DNA of 64,000 bases from UTCHB3 sp964371075 (GTDB lineage Bacteria; Bacteroidota; Ignavibacteria; Ignavibacteriales; Ignavibacteriaceae): positions 1 through 64,000 of the forward strand of contig CAYJKN010000006.1 in the NCBI GenBank assembly GCA_964371075.1, in the 5' to 3' direction. Below, in pieces: positions 25,754 through 35,319 of the stretch; position 1 is the stretch's first letter, and each line of letters starts with the position of its first letter. The notes under the pieces are model-generated. The model made no database searches. It saw only the letters and a list, made by a program, of their open reading frames with translations, and was not told the DNA's origin. A program made the position numbers and the translations under genes.

Positions 25754-26692
25754 ATGTTAAGAGCAAACAAAACACTAATACTCGCCAAGATAGAAGGCAC
25801 CTATGGGACTGACCCCACACCAACCAAAGCCAATGATGCTTTCATAGCCACAAATGTTAAAGTTGACATGATCACAAAAACAGTGGAAAGGTTGGGTATT
25901 CATCAATCCGGTGGAAAGTATCCTCCGATAATAATTGGTGAAGGGGTAAAAGTCACCTTTGAAACAGAGCTTTACCCGGCTGCTTCAGCGAACGCCGTTC
26001 CTGTTGTTGATCCTTTGCTTCAGGCGTGTGGGATGACCAAATCCGGTGGTACCTCAACCCCTGTGGTTTATACTCAGGCACTTGCTTTAGGATCGGAAAA
26101 AAGTTGCACAATCCACATTTACATCGATACCATTTTACACTCTATCACGGGTTGTATTGGTAACATGAAAATGACCAATGCAGTAAATGAGTTAACAAAA
26201 TTAAGTTTTGAGTTTACCGGACTTTATTCAAGCCCCGGAGCAAGCTCAACCCCTCTGGATGCAACATTCCCGGCGTTAACCCCATTGATGTTAAAAGCTG
26301 CCGCGCTTACATACGACACAGTTGCATTAGTTGGAACCACGGTGGACATCGATCTCGGGAACTCCATTCAGAAGCGTGATTCCTGGAATGATACCGATGG
26401 TGTAGCTTCTTATTACATCTCCGAACAGGAATGCACCGGAACCATTGATCCCGAAGCCGATGCACCTGATTCCTTTTCTATTTGGGAAAAAATCCTTTCC
26501 TCCGATGTGGCTGCTTTGTCACTTACTTTGGAAGGTGGATCACGGGATGTGACTGTTGCATTGGAGAGTTGTTACGCTATGGCAGCGCCTTACGCAGACA
26601 GGAACAATATTCTTACATGGAATTTATCATTTGCAAGTAGAGTGGCTTTGAATGATGCAAGTTACGCACCACTCGTTTTAACATTCACATAA
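25754..26692 (+). CDS. Major tail tube protein
   Basis: A 312-residue protein with the start typical of tail tube proteins (LRANKTLILAKIEGTYGTDP) and a beta-rich body with repeated Thr/Ser strands. It is followed by the frameshifted chaperone pair and the tape measure gene, the standard order after the tail tube in siphoviruses. Confidence 0.85.
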   Translation: MLRANKTLILAKIEGTYGTDPTPTKANDAFIATNVKVDMITKTVERLGIHQSGGKYPPIIIGEGVKVTFETELYPAASANAVPVVDPLLQACGMTKSGGTSTPVVYTQALALGSEKSCTIHIYIDTILHSITGCIGNMKMTNAVNELTKLSFEFTGLYSSPGASSTPLDATFPALTPLMLKAAALTYDTVALVGTTVDIDLGNSIQKRDSWNDTDGVASYYISEQECTGTIDPEADAPDSFSIWEKILSSDVAALSLTLEGGSRDVTVALESCYAMAAPYADRNNILTWNLSFASRVALNDASYAPLVLTFT

Positions 26693-26716
26693 TAAAATAC
26701 CTGAGGAGGTAACACA

Positions 26717-27097
26717 ATGGAAATAATTCTTAAAGAAGAAAAGATTGTACCGTTTGAGTTTGAAAACTTAAAAGGAGAGTTTGTTTGTAGAAATCCAAAA
26801 GCATCCGAAGTAGTTGCATTCTGGGCAAAATTTCAAGCTGTTGAAGGAACTCCGGAAGAAAAAGCCACAAAACGAACAGACATCACCATTTCTATTTTTT
26901 CTAAATTGATTAACGAAGTAAGGTTTCCAAATGGCACCATTTTTAAGGAAGAAAAAACAGGTAAGCTAATGGATCCTAAACTTGCAATGCTTGAATATTT
27001 TTCCATTGTAATCTATCAAGTTGGATTAAGGTTCCTGAATCCTCACATTGGAGGCACCGAAAAAGACCCTTTAGAGCTGAACTCAAACGCCTCTTAA
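26717..27097 (+). CDS. Tail assembly chaperone (G-type, zero-frame product)
   Basis: A 126-residue product made without frameshifting, like lambda gpG. It begins MEIILKEEKIVPFEFENLKG and ends shortly after the slippery site at 27067-27073. It lies between tail tube and tape measure genes and has a strong GGAGG ribosome binding site. It would coat the tape measure protein during tail assembly. Confidence 0.8.
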   Translation: MEIILKEEKIVPFEFENLKGEFVCRNPKASEVVAFWAKFQAVEGTPEEKATKRTDITISIFSKLINEVRFPNGTIFKEEKTGKLMDPKLAMLEYFSIVIYQVGLRFLNPHIGGTEKDPLELNSNAS

Positions 27098-27360
27098 AGG
27101 GTGGTGAGAGTTCGGGATCCGCAGCGGATAATGTTCCTGAACCGCTAAAAGCAAAAGTTAGGGAGCAGGAAGCAAGGATAAAAAAGCAGGAGAAACCAAT
27201 ATCGGAGGAAACAATTCTACTCTGGAATTTATATCAACTCAAAGAGGTTGGTTATCCTTTTGAAAGAGATGAATTAGAACTTCAGACTTGGTACAATTTT
27301 GCAATAGTGGAATCAGTGATTAACGAAATAAAGAACGAGCAGATTAAAAACCATGGCTAA
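26717..27360 (+). CDS. Tail assembly chaperone extended by -1 frameshift (GT-type)
   Basis: The same start as the G-type protein, but ribosomes slipping back one base at CCCTTTA (27067-27073) continue in an open frame to TAA 27358-27360, giving about 214 residues. The extension reads RAELKRLLKGGESSG..., is rich in charged helix, and ends KNEQIKNHG, overlapping the tape measure start by eight bases. Without the shift, 27098-27352 would be non-coding in a tightly packed operon. This mirrors lambda gpG/gpGT. Confidence 0.8.
27067..27073 (+). promoter_or_regulatory. -1 ribosomal frameshift slippery heptamer
   Basis: C CCT TTA reads in the zero frame as CCT (Pro) TTA (Leu) after a C, an exact X-XXY-YYZ heptamer. 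The -1 frame is open through 27357, and the zero frame ends at 27097, 24 bases downstream. Confidence 0.8.
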
Positions 27361-29164
27361 AGACGATGCCAAGATAATTATAGGAGGAGACGCACAGCGA
27401 GCTGTGAAGTCTCTTCAGGATGTTTCCAAGAACCTTGGTGGACTTGGCAATTCTATGAACTCCTTTCTTGGTCAGGCATCCGGTTTTTTAAGTTGGCAAA
27501 CTGCCGCCGCCGCCGGTGCCGGTGCTTTAGTTGGTGGTTTGGCATCAATGATAAAAGAAGCCATCGACACAGCCGATCAGATGGCGAATATGTCAGCACG
27601 CACGGGAATAGCAACTGAATCACTTTCAAAACTTGCTTACGCTGCAAACCAATCTGATGTTTCAAACGAAACACTTCAAAAGTCTTTGAAATTTCTTAAC
27701 ACCAATCTTTATGATGTCGCGCAAGGCAATGAAACTGCGATTGAAAAATTCAAAGAGTTTGGGGTTGAGGTTAAAAATGCAGATGGAACCGTAAAAAACG
27801 CTGAGCAGGCTCTTCTTGCAACCGCAGAGGCTTATACAAAGCTTGAAAATGACGCCGCTAAAACCGCTCTTGCAACTGAGATATTTGGTAGGGCTGGACA
27901 GGAATTAATGCCATTACTTGCGGAAGGCTCCAAAGGTATAAAAGAGATGACAGACGAAGCCAAAAAATTAGGTTTAGAAGTTAACTCGACCACAGCCGCA
28001 GCCGCCGAAAGGTTTAACGATAACCTTGATAAAATGAAAGGTTTTACATCCGGTGTTGCAATGGCAATGCTTGACGATTTGGTCCCTGCTTTGGATGCTT
28101 TTTCTAACAGTGCTGAAAACGGAATACAAAGCGGTGGTGAATTTTGGATGCAAGTAAAAATGATTGGTAGTGTTGCATCCGATAGTTTGGGACCAATAGG
28201 AGCCTTGGCGGACGGAATAAAAGCGCTATTTTTTTGGCAAGAAAAAGTAAACGCAGAGTATAAAAGCAATCAAGCCGGAATGAAATTCACTGAAGAAAAT
28301 ATCAGTGATGGTAGAAACCCGTTTGTAACCGTTACCAGTCCGATGGATGATTACATGGCAAAAATGATTGACGCCAATAGACCTAAAGACAAAAAGAAAT
28401 CAAAAGATAAAAAAGGTAGTAGTGGCGGTTCTAAAACTAAAGTTGAAGAAGATTTTCCAATTGTCACAGATTACTGGAAAATACAAGATCAAGCCCTTGC
28501 GAATTATATTGCTCAACTTGATACCAATAGTTTAATCCAAAATGAACTTAACAGTTCCCCTTTTGAGGGTGATGGAGACACGGCTTTTTATTATCAAACC
28601 ATGTCCGCTCAACTTCAATTTATTGATAGCTCAAAAGAAGCATGGACAGGATATTTTGACGATATACAAGTCGGTTTTATGGACCACATGAACGCCCTTG
28701 GATCTGATTATGGTCAGGCACTGGGTGGAATCGCTTCCATGTTTGAAGCATTTGCGAATACTTCTGCAGAACAACAAGGAATATTGTTTGACATCTCCAA
28801 AGCATTCAGAGCAGCTGAAATAATAAGCTCCACCTGGTCAACCGCTCAAAAAGCATACGAGTGGGGTATGGGTGCCGGTGGTCCAATTCTTGGCGGTATA
28901 TTTATGGCATCGGCAATCGCCACAGGCATAGGAAACCTTACAAGTTTGTTATCCACACAGCCGGGTCAAACTTCGATCAGTGGTGGTGGTGTTGCTCCCG
29001 TTCCAAACTTTGCGCAAAGAAATCCGCAAGGTGGTTCTGCAGGTGGAGGGAACAAAACAATTATAGTGAAATACGATGGATTAGTTTACGGCGATAAAGA
29101 CAAATTTGCAAGAGATATGTATGAAGCATTTGCAAAAGCCGCGAAAGATGGGATGGGAAGATAA
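27353..29164 (+). CDS. Tape measure protein
   Basis: A 603-residue protein with the usual features: a helical N-terminus, a hydrophobic Ala/Gly-rich stretch (AAAAAGAGALVGGLASMI, about residues 48-65), long helical repeats, a Lys-rich linker (about 340-365), a hydrophobic C-terminal segment and a Gly-rich tail. It sets tail length and, at 603 residues, suggests a fairly short tail. Follows the frameshifted chaperone gene. Confidence 0.88.
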   Translation: MAKDDAKIIIGGDAQRAVKSLQDVSKNLGGLGNSMNSFLGQASGFLSWQTAAAAGAGALVGGLASMIKEAIDTADQMANMSARTGIATESLSKLAYAANQSDVSNETLQKSLKFLNTNLYDVAQGNETAIEKFKEFGVEVKNADGTVKNAEQALLATAEAYTKLENDAAKTALATEIFGRAGQELMPLLAEGSKGIKEMTDEAKKLGLEVNSTTAAAAERFNDNLDKMKGFTSGVAMAMLDDLVPALDAFSNSAENGIQSGGEFWMQVKMIGSVASDSLGPIGALADGIKALFFWQEKVNAEYKSNQAGMKFTEENISDGRNPFVTVTSPMDDYMAKMIDANRPKDKKKSKDKKGSSGGSKTKVEEDFPIVTDYWKIQDQALANYIAQLDTNSLIQNELNSSPFEGDGDTAFYYQTMSAQLQFIDSSKEAWTGYFDDIQVGFMDHMNALGSDYGQALGGIASMFEAFANTSAEQQGILFDISKAFRAAEIISSTWSTAQKAYEWGMGAGGPILGGIFMASAIATGIGNLTSLLSTQPGQTSISGGGVAPVPNFAQRNPQGGSAGGGNKTIIVKYDGLVYGDKDKFARDMYEAFAKAAKDGMGR

Positions 29165-29931
29165 TGGGCGCCAAGATAGCATATTATAATTTTTTGGCAT
29201 ACGGTGCCCTAACTGTCACCAGCGAAGCTACAGGTTTCCCAAAAGCAAACCTTCAGGATTACCGGGATTATACTTATTGGAAAGCCACATCAAACGCCTC
29301 ACAAACCATAGAGATCGATCTGACGGGGACGGGTTATGAATCCAGTGCTGTTTCCTTTCTTGGTTTTGTTTCGCACAATCTCAAAACAGTTGAGAGTGAT
29401 ATCACCCTTGATTATTGGGATGGAGCAGGATGGGAAGCAGTTTTAACCACTTTTAACGCCCCCAATGATTACACTTTTTTTATCGAGTTTAACAATCAGG
29501 CAGCTGCCAAATTCAGGATAGTAATTGCAAACTCTAACGCCGCCCCTCAGATTGGACACATCGGTTTAGGACAGGTTTGTCAATTTACTTATCTCCCGGA
29601 TGCACCCTTTAATTTAGGTGGTGAAAGAATAATTGCCACTCAGGAAATTTCAAACGCCGGGAATCTTCTTGGTGTTACACTCGATTATGCAGAGATTGAT
29701 TTATCTTCATCATGGACACCCGTTACCTCCTCTGAATTGTCTGCCATTGAAGCGTTTTGGAATTATCACGCAAGATATGGCAGACCGTTCTTTTATGCGC
29801 CTGACGGAGATCCGGACGGTAGTTATTGTTATTGGGCACACATCCCTGCGGATCAGTTGGAAATCGCAAAGCCACGCAGTAACTCTGTTTATGTGGATTC
29901 CATTTCGTTACCCATGAGAGGTAAACGATGA
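29164..29931 (+). CDS. Tail tip protein with discoidin-like domain
   Basis: A 255-residue, beta-rich protein. The first half (FPKANLQDYRDYTYWKAT, then a TIEIDLTG strand) resembles the discoidin/jelly-roll beginning of a family of phage distal-tail proteins. It overlaps the next gene by four bases and lies right after the tape measure gene, where distal-tail proteins occur. Confidence 0.6.
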   Translation: MGAKIAYYNFLAYGALTVTSEATGFPKANLQDYRDYTYWKATSNASQTIEIDLTGTGYESSAVSFLGFVSHNLKTVESDITLDYWDGAGWEAVLTTFNAPNDYTFFIEFNNQAAAKFRIVIANSNAAPQIGHIGLGQVCQFTYLPDAPFNLGGERIIATQEISNAGNLLGVTLDYAEIDLSSSWTPVTSSELSAIEAFWNYHARYGRPFFYAPDGDPDGSYCYWAHIPADQLEIAKPRSNSVYVDSISLPMRGKR

Positions 29932-31988
29932 GTTTCGCAAGTGAGTTAGCAGGCTTATCCAGAAAGAGGCAGGATGTTGTTGTAATAAGTCTCGACACTT
30001 GCAACCTTGTTTGGGGAACCGCTCCATGCACAGCCTCCACAGGTGACAAATGTTATAATACATATTCCACGTGTGATGACAAACCCAATTACGACAAAAG
30101 AAGTAAACCCTATTATTTTACCAACATTGGTGCATCTAATTTTAATGTTCCAACTGCACGACCTTACATTAAGGAAATTAGCGACCTCCCAACAGAGTTA
30201 AAAGAAAACGGGACCGTAACCAAAAGGTTAAAGGTAAAGTTTGCAGATGAACCCGAATTAACCGACACCGCTCAGGATAAATATTATGCTGACAGAGGAA
30301 CAATTCAGGGAACATTTTGGAATAAACTGATAGCAAGGAACCCCAATTATAAAGGCAGGATCATAGAGCTTTATGAGGGCTTTGACAGCCTTGCATTTGC
30401 AGATTACAGCCTTAAATTTGTCGGTAAAATAGAAAACATCACCATCGGAAATGGTTATTGTGAAGTTGAGGCGATTGATCTATTACGGAGTTTGGAAGAT
30501 ATTGAGTTTCCTGTTGCTGAAAACATAACTTTAGCTGAGAAGATGTATCGAATGTTTAACGATGTCACTTCTCATGCTGAAATGTTGGCACTCCCTGCCA
30601 CTCAGTATGATTGGGCTACCAGGATTGATTTTACAAATAATGTCGCTGCGAATAACATTGTTGTTTCAACAACACCGGATTCAGGCACATCTCCGGTATT
30701 TACAAGTGGCAATAAAGCAGTTGAGGTTTATGCTTATAACAGTTTTGACAGACCAATTGGTTACGGCACCGTAACAGATACCACTGTAAGCGGTACACCT
30801 TTTAATTTAGAAGTTACCTTTTCAACTTTAACAAATGCAACTTATTACAGAATATTTGTTTCCGGTGTTGGTGTTCCAACTGATTATAATGATGCTTATG
30901 TCCAAACTACGGGATCACCTCAAACAATTGGAGAATCAACTGATGTAATTGAGGCAGGCACCGAACCAACTCAGGCACACAGGTATTTTGAACTGACGGG
31001 AACAGACCCAACAGACTTTGCAGATTGGACAGATAGAACGAATGTCGAGCCCTCAATCGATGTTGACGATGCTTCGGGTATAGGTTCTGCAGGTTACTTC
31101 CAAGTTGATGACGAAATTATTTATTACGCTTCAAAATCTTCCAACACCTTGCAACGGCTTGCGAGAGGTTCACTTTCTACCAACTCCGAAACCACACACG
31201 AAAGCGGCACACAAATATACTCCATTGCCGCCCCTGCTACGGGAAACCCTTTCCAGATGTTACAGGATCTATTGACCCTCGGAAATATCGCAAGTGGATA
31301 CATTGCCACGGCATTTTCAACATTGGAAGCGGCTTGGACAGGTATTAATTTCAGTTTCCTTCCATACAGCAAAAAGAAAAAACTATCTGATATATACTTT
31401 AATGCTGTTCGATCACTTGATTGTATTTCGTGGGTTGGTGAAGATGGAAAAATCACCATCAAAGCCAACACCAACACCACAGCCGCCGGAGATCTTAACG
31501 ATACGGAAAATATTATCTCAGGCAGCTTAAGCCGTGATCTGAATGAAGAAAGCCGTTACACCCGTTGGTTAATGCACTGGAACCGCTTTGACGGTACCAA
31601 AGACATTGATGATGAAGAGAGTTACAGCGACCTTAGAATATTGGTGGATGCGGATGCTGAAAGTGTGAATTTATACAACGACCAGATTCAGGATATATTT
31701 TTCAGTGCCTTCATATCAGACACCGGAAACACTGCCGGAGATGCTTCGGATTATGTAGATGCACTTCAGGCACTCTGGAAAACACGAACCAAACAAGCTC
31801 AGGAGATCGTTACACTGGCAGTTGAATTAAAAGATAGTGGTTATGTAGTTGGTGACATCGTTACCCTCACCACGACCAGACTTCAGGATATTAACGGAAA
31901 CGGTTACTCCGCTGTGAAGTTCCTCATCACAAAAAAGGAGCCCATGGGAAGCCGTATAAATTTAACCCTCAAACGAATTTACGAATAA
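29928..31988 (+). CDS. Large tail tip/baseplate hub protein with N-terminal four-Cys motif
   Basis: A 686-residue tail protein. Near the N-terminus are Cys25, Cys34, Cys42 and Cys49 in a pattern (C-x8-C-x7-C-x6-C) with GDKCYNTYSTC that is typical of phage tail-tip proteins and could bind a metal or Fe-S cluster. A beta-rich middle and a C-terminal part with repeated strands follow (GYVVGDIVTLTTTRLQDING). It probably forms the hub carrying the fibre. Confidence 0.7.
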   Translation: MSFASELAGLSRKRQDVVVISLDTCNLVWGTAPCTASTGDKCYNTYSTCDDKPNYDKRSKPYYFTNIGASNFNVPTARPYIKEISDLPTELKENGTVTKRLKVKFADEPELTDTAQDKYYADRGTIQGTFWNKLIARNPNYKGRIIELYEGFDSLAFADYSLKFVGKIENITIGNGYCEVEAIDLLRSLEDIEFPVAENITLAEKMYRMFNDVTSHAEMLALPATQYDWATRIDFTNNVAANNIVVSTTPDSGTSPVFTSGNKAVEVYAYNSFDRPIGYGTVTDTTVSGTPFNLEVTFSTLTNATYYRIFVSGVGVPTDYNDAYVQTTGSPQTIGESTDVIEAGTEPTQAHRYFELTGTDPTDFADWTDRTNVEPSIDVDDASGIGSAGYFQVDDEIIYYASKSSNTLQRLARGSLSTNSETTHESGTQIYSIAAPATGNPFQMLQDLLTLGNIASGYIATAFSTLEAAWTGINFSFLPYSKKKKLSDIYFNAVRSLDCISWVGEDGKITIKANTNTTAAGDLNDTENIISGSLSRDLNEESRYTRWLMHWNRFDGTKDIDDEESYSDLRILVDADAESVNLYNDQIQDIFFSAFISDTGNTAGDASDYVDALQALWKTRTKQAQEIVTLAVELKDSGYVVGDIVTLTTTRLQDINGNGYSAVKFLITKKEPMGSRINLTLKRIYE

Positions 31989-32007
31989 AAGAGAATAGGA
32001 GTTCACA

Positions 32008-32271
32008 ATGGCATTAGCAGCAAAATGGGTAAGCTCAGCAGAAAATGAAGTAACACCCGCAGCAACATCAAAAGTATTCGACAGGATTCAAGTATTAACT
32101 GATACAAAATTCCACACCTTGACAGTAGAAACACCTTTTGTTGATAACGGTTTAGCAGTTGCAAACGCCACATCCGCAAGTGCAACAACTATACCTCCGG
32201 GACTTTATGAAGGAAGATGGACCGCAATCAGAATCCATTCAGGACTGATAAGACTTTACGAAGCGAGATAA
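32008..32271 (+). CDS. Small tail-region protein
   Basis: An 87-residue protein rich in Ala, Thr and Ser with a beta character, between the hub and fibre genes. No family recognised; probably a virion component. Confidence 0.5.
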   Translation: MALAAKWVSSAENEVTPAATSKVFDRIQVLTDTKFHTLTVETPFVDNGLAVANATSASATTIPPGLYEGRWTAIRIHSGLIRLYEAR

Positions 32272-32273
32272 AA

Positions 32274-33086
32274 ATGAGACTGCTTAACAGGCTAAGGTTA
32301 AATTATGCCTCCGGTGGATATATATACCAGGCGGAAACCGTAACATTATTACGAGCCTTAACAGGTACTTACTCCACAGCCCGAAAGATTCAAATTGACA
32401 AACTAATCAAGTCACTTAAAGCCTCAGGCATTTGGGCAAAGTTGGATGTATTTCAAATGTATGCAGCCCCAACCGCAGCGGATGCGGTGGTGAATTGGAA
32501 GAGCCCCGGCACTTTTAATGCTACTTTGGTTAATTCTCCGACATTGGAAGCTGACCGGGGAATCACAGGAGATGGTGCAAGTTCATACATCCGTTCGGGT
32601 TTTATCCCTTCGACAAATGGAGTTAACTATCAAAAAGATTCTTCAGGGCTTCACATTGTAATTAAAACCGAAGTCGATGGAGTGAAGGCGGATGCTCATG
32701 TTTACGATGGCACAAACTATATAAATTTTATTTCTCGCTATGCTTCCACTCAATCTATCTTTATGCTTAATCAGACCTCTTCAACCTCTGCGACAATAGC
32801 AGGGACTTCAATCGGTTTTTTTCAGTTGTTAAGGACAGGTGCGACGGCAATAGCAAGACGAAGGAATAAAGTTGAAACGGCAACGGCAACAACCGCAAGT
32901 TCAAATCTACCTACAAAAGAAGTATATATCGGAGCACAAAATAACAACGGTACACCCGCCGCTTATTCGAACAGGCAATATGCTTTGTTTGCTTTGTCCT
33001 CTGGCTTAACAACAGGAGAAACAGACACTTTTGCGGATACGGTTGAAATATATTTAGACTTTATTGGTGCAGGAGTTATAACATGA
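32274..33086 (+). CDS. Tail fibre/adhesin-like protein
   Basis: A 270-residue protein. After a helical N-terminus (about residues 1-60) comes a beta-rich, concanavalin-like domain (VNWKSPGTFNATLVN..., GLHIVIKT, ISRYASTQSIFML) of the type used for receptor binding in phage fibres. ATG 32274, three bases after the previous stop, is preferred over an in-frame ATG at 32217 inside the upstream gene. Confidence 0.65.
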   Translation: MRLLNRLRLNYASGGYIYQAETVTLLRALTGTYSTARKIQIDKLIKSLKASGIWAKLDVFQMYAAPTAADAVVNWKSPGTFNATLVNSPTLEADRGITGDGASSYIRSGFIPSTNGVNYQKDSSGLHIVIKTEVDGVKADAHVYDGTNYINFISRYASTQSIFMLNQTSSTSATIAGTSIGFFQLLRTGATAIARRRNKVETATATTASSNLPTKEVYIGAQNNNGTPAAYSNRQYALFALSSGLTTGETDTFADTVEIYLDFIGAGVIT

Positions 33087-33304
33087 CAATCACGGCGATA
33101 ATCTTAACAGAGGGGCAGGCACAAATTGTTAGAGGCACATACAACGAAATTGCAAGTCTTGAACCCGTTACAATCGTTGATGGGCGGTATTTTTTACCAT
33201 TGGCGGTGTTAGATGATCCAAATTTTGCAGAGGTACATGAGTTGTTAAATGCCTTATCGATAGAAGAAATTATTATTGATCCACCATCTGAACCCATATA
33301 CTGA
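33083..33304 (+). CDS. Small protein after tail fibre
   Basis: A 73-residue acidic protein, overlapping the fibre gene by four bases. It may be a fibre chaperone or structural accessory, given its position; family unknown. Confidence 0.5.
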   Translation: MTITAIILTEGQAQIVRGTYNEIASLEPVTIVDGRYFLPLAVLDDPNFAEVHELLNALSIEEIIIDPPSEPIY

Positions 33305-33316
33305 AGGAATTACACC

Positions 33317-33571
33317 ATGGAAAAAGCAAAGTTTGAACTAACTCAATTTCTAAAAAATAACGCCTGGGGTCTGATTGTCGCTATTGTGGTTGTTATTTCC
33401 AACTTCACACTTATGGCATCCCGGGCGGATCTTGCTGCAAAAACAATCAGTGACCATGAACAGCGGATCAGGAATATTGAGTTAAAGCAGGAAATGATTA
33501 TCGAGAGATTAAATAACATAAATGAAGATACAAGGTTCCTCCGGGAACAGGTAGAAAAGAGAGAAAAATGA
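33317..33571 (+). CDS. Membrane-anchored coiled-coil protein (lysis cassette)
   Basis: An 84-residue protein with one transmembrane helix (about residues 16-36) and a C-terminal coiled coil (about 45-82). It opens the lysis-type cassette. It may be a holin accessory of the XhlA kind; unproven. Confidence 0.55.
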   Translation: MEKAKFELTQFLKNNAWGLIVAIVVVISNFTLMASRADLAAKTISDHEQRIRNIELKQEMIIERLNNINEDTRFLREQVEKREK

Positions 33572-33780
33572 AATATCCATTCGGAAGAAAATTTATTGCG
33601 TTCCTCCTGTCAATGTTTTTGTTTTTACTCATTATGTTGATAGCGATTTACAAAGGTGGAATAACCGATCTTGGTATGTTCGCTGTTTTACTTGCAACCG
33701 CAATAATGCAAATATCAGGCGCTTATTATGCCGGTAATGTTATGGCAAAGGGAAAGACCGATGGAACCAATAAGGAGTAA
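33568..33780 (+). CDS. Candidate holin
   Basis: A 70-residue protein with two transmembrane segments (about residues 9-28 and 34-55), a basic N-terminus and a polar basic tail, fitting a class II holin. It lies in a row of small membrane proteins before the endolysin. Confidence 0.55.
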   Translation: MKYPFGRKFIAFLLSMFLFLLIMLIAIYKGGITDLGMFAVLLATAIMQISGAYYAGNVMAKGKTDGTNKE

Positions 33781-34264
33781 TAAAACACTATGGTTGGTGA
33801 TTCTCGGACTTTTACTAATTCTGGTGGTTGGTTTCTTTCTCACTCAAAAGGGATGCAAACAGGAGCCACAAACAAAAACGGACACGCTGTTTATCCCCGG
33901 AAAAACGGATTCCGTTTACATCCCCGGGGAAAAAGACACGATAACAAAATACATCCCTTATCCGGTTTACATAGAGAAGCCCACAGGAACCCACTTCGGG
34001 AAAGATTCATCAATCTACCAGATCGCAAACCAGCACGGAAACACCGAAGTTGTTACCTTCCCCGCTACGGATTCAATCCGAATGGAAATAGAACCGATTA
34101 CGATAGAACATTTCATTACTCAGGTTGATACTTTGAAACTTCATACCACAGACACCCTGAAGATCACCAACACAATTGAAATTGAATCTCCCTGGTATGA
34201 TTCGTTTTGGGCAGGCGCTGCAAGTGTAATCTTGGTGGCTCTTGGCATAGTGGGGCTGTTATGA
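33761..34264 (+). CDS. Envelope-spanning protein, candidate u-spanin
   Basis: A 167-residue protein with an N-terminal hydrophobic segment ending at a Cys (FFLTQKGC), a beta-rich region containing a repeated TDxx-IPG motif, and a C-terminal transmembrane helix. A lipidated N-terminus plus a C-terminal membrane anchor would be the layout of unimolecular spanins, which join inner and outer membranes during lysis. The lipobox is weak (no Leu at -3), so this is tentative. ATG 33761 overlaps the holin-like gene. Confidence 0.5.
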   Translation: MEPIRSNKTLWLVILGLLLILVVGFFLTQKGCKQEPQTKTDTLFIPGKTDSVYIPGEKDTITKYIPYPVYIEKPTGTHFGKDSSIYQIANQHGNTEVVTFPATDSIRMEIEPITIEHFITQVDTLKLHTTDTLKITNTIEIESPWYDSFWAGAASVILVALGIVGLL

Positions 34265-34605
34265 TCGCCTTAATACTTTTCTTTTTGGCAGGAATCTGCA
34301 ACGGTGCAATGGACATGATTAAGTTTAATATGGATGGATTTGTCTGGAAAACTGAATGGTGGTTGGAACAAGGTGAGTGGGCTCCGAAACTTCGATCATG
34401 GCTGCTTAAACACGTGGTCACAATGATCTCAGGCGGTTGGCACTTGATGAAATTTCTCATGACGCTGTTGATCATTATTGGGGTGTTGTTATACAAACCA
34501 TTGCTTACATGGTGGTTGGATGCCATCTGTTTGTATGTCTGTTTTAGCATCGGTTTTATTTTTGGTTATTACTCATTATGGAGGAAAAATGTCACGACCG
34601 CTTAA
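34261..34605 (+). CDS. Multi-TM lysis-cassette protein
   Basis: A 114-residue protein with an N-terminal hydrophobic segment and two or three more transmembrane helices. It starts as ATGA overlap with the previous gene and overlaps the endolysin gene by 17 bases. It is an alternative holin candidate. Confidence 0.5.
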   Translation: MIALILFFLAGICNGAMDMIKFNMDGFVWKTEWWLEQGEWAPKLRSWLLKHVVTMISGGWHLMKFLMTLLIIIGVLLYKPLLTWWLDAICLYVCFSIGFIFGYYSLWRKNVTTA

Positions 34606-35296
34606 AAGTTTTCACGAAGCCTTCCCCGAAGTACCTTATGTTTATGAACAATTGCACCCGGGGGAATTTCTTAAGGAAAATGAACCATCGCTAAAAGAAA
34701 GATTCATCAGGCATTGTATGCAGGGATCCATGGCGAAATATTTAGGTAATCATTACAACACTCAGCCTGGTGCAATTGCAACCCACTACGGAACGGAAAA
34801 AAACGGTACTCTTTACCAATATTACGATGAAGATTATTGGGGTTTTCATACCGGGATGGGTGCTTTGTACGATGTTAAAGCATTTGGAAACGAACAAGCA
34901 AATGAAGCCTGGTTAAAACTTGTTAACGGTCGTTACTATTGGATGGCAGGGAATCAATGGAAAGAATATACCGGACCCGTTTTTACCGCCACAGAACCGT
35001 TTCAAGGTCACATTCATTGGGCAGCTTACACACCGGAGCAGATCGACACCGGCGCAAAGCTTATTGCGTATTTGTGTTATAATCACGGTATCCCACTCGA
35101 ATTTGAAAACAGAATTGATTATCTTGGAAGCCACGCACCACTCACGGGAATCCTGAATCACAGTAACATAAGCACTCAGAGATCAGACCCGGGACCCGCT
35201 TATCCGTACAAACAAGAGAATGAACTGGTAGAAAAATATTTCTATCAACTTTGTAATAAACACGGGTTTCCGATCTATGCTAAGAAACCTAAATAA
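34589..35296 (+). CDS. Endolysin: N-acetylmuramoyl-L-alanine amidase
   Basis: A 235-residue amidase of the Amidase_2 family, which cuts the bond between N-acetylmuramic acid and the peptide stem. FIRHCMQG (candidate zinc His), ATHYGTEKNGTLYQYYDEDYWGFHTG, and the C-terminal HSNISTQRSDPGPAYP (candidate zinc His) match the family pattern. No signal peptide is seen, so export would need a holin. ATG 34589 follows GGAGG by six bases. It is the last phage gene and is followed by a terminator. Confidence 0.85.
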   Translation: MSRPLKSFHEAFPEVPYVYEQLHPGEFLKENEPSLKERFIRHCMQGSMAKYLGNHYNTQPGAIATHYGTEKNGTLYQYYDEDYWGFHTGMGALYDVKAFGNEQANEAWLKLVNGRYYWMAGNQWKEYTGPVFTATEPFQGHIHWAAYTPEQIDTGAKLIAYLCYNHGIPLEFENRIDYLGSHAPLTGILNHSNISTQRSDPGPAYPYKQENELVEKYFYQLCNKHGFPIYAKKPK

Positions 35297-35319
35297 AAGT
35301 TTTATTTGCCACCCTTCGT

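Noticed and set aside
27098..27352. Non-coding gap between tail chaperone and tape measure
   Set aside because: The -1 frame is open across it and is reached from a perfect slippery heptamer, so it is coding.
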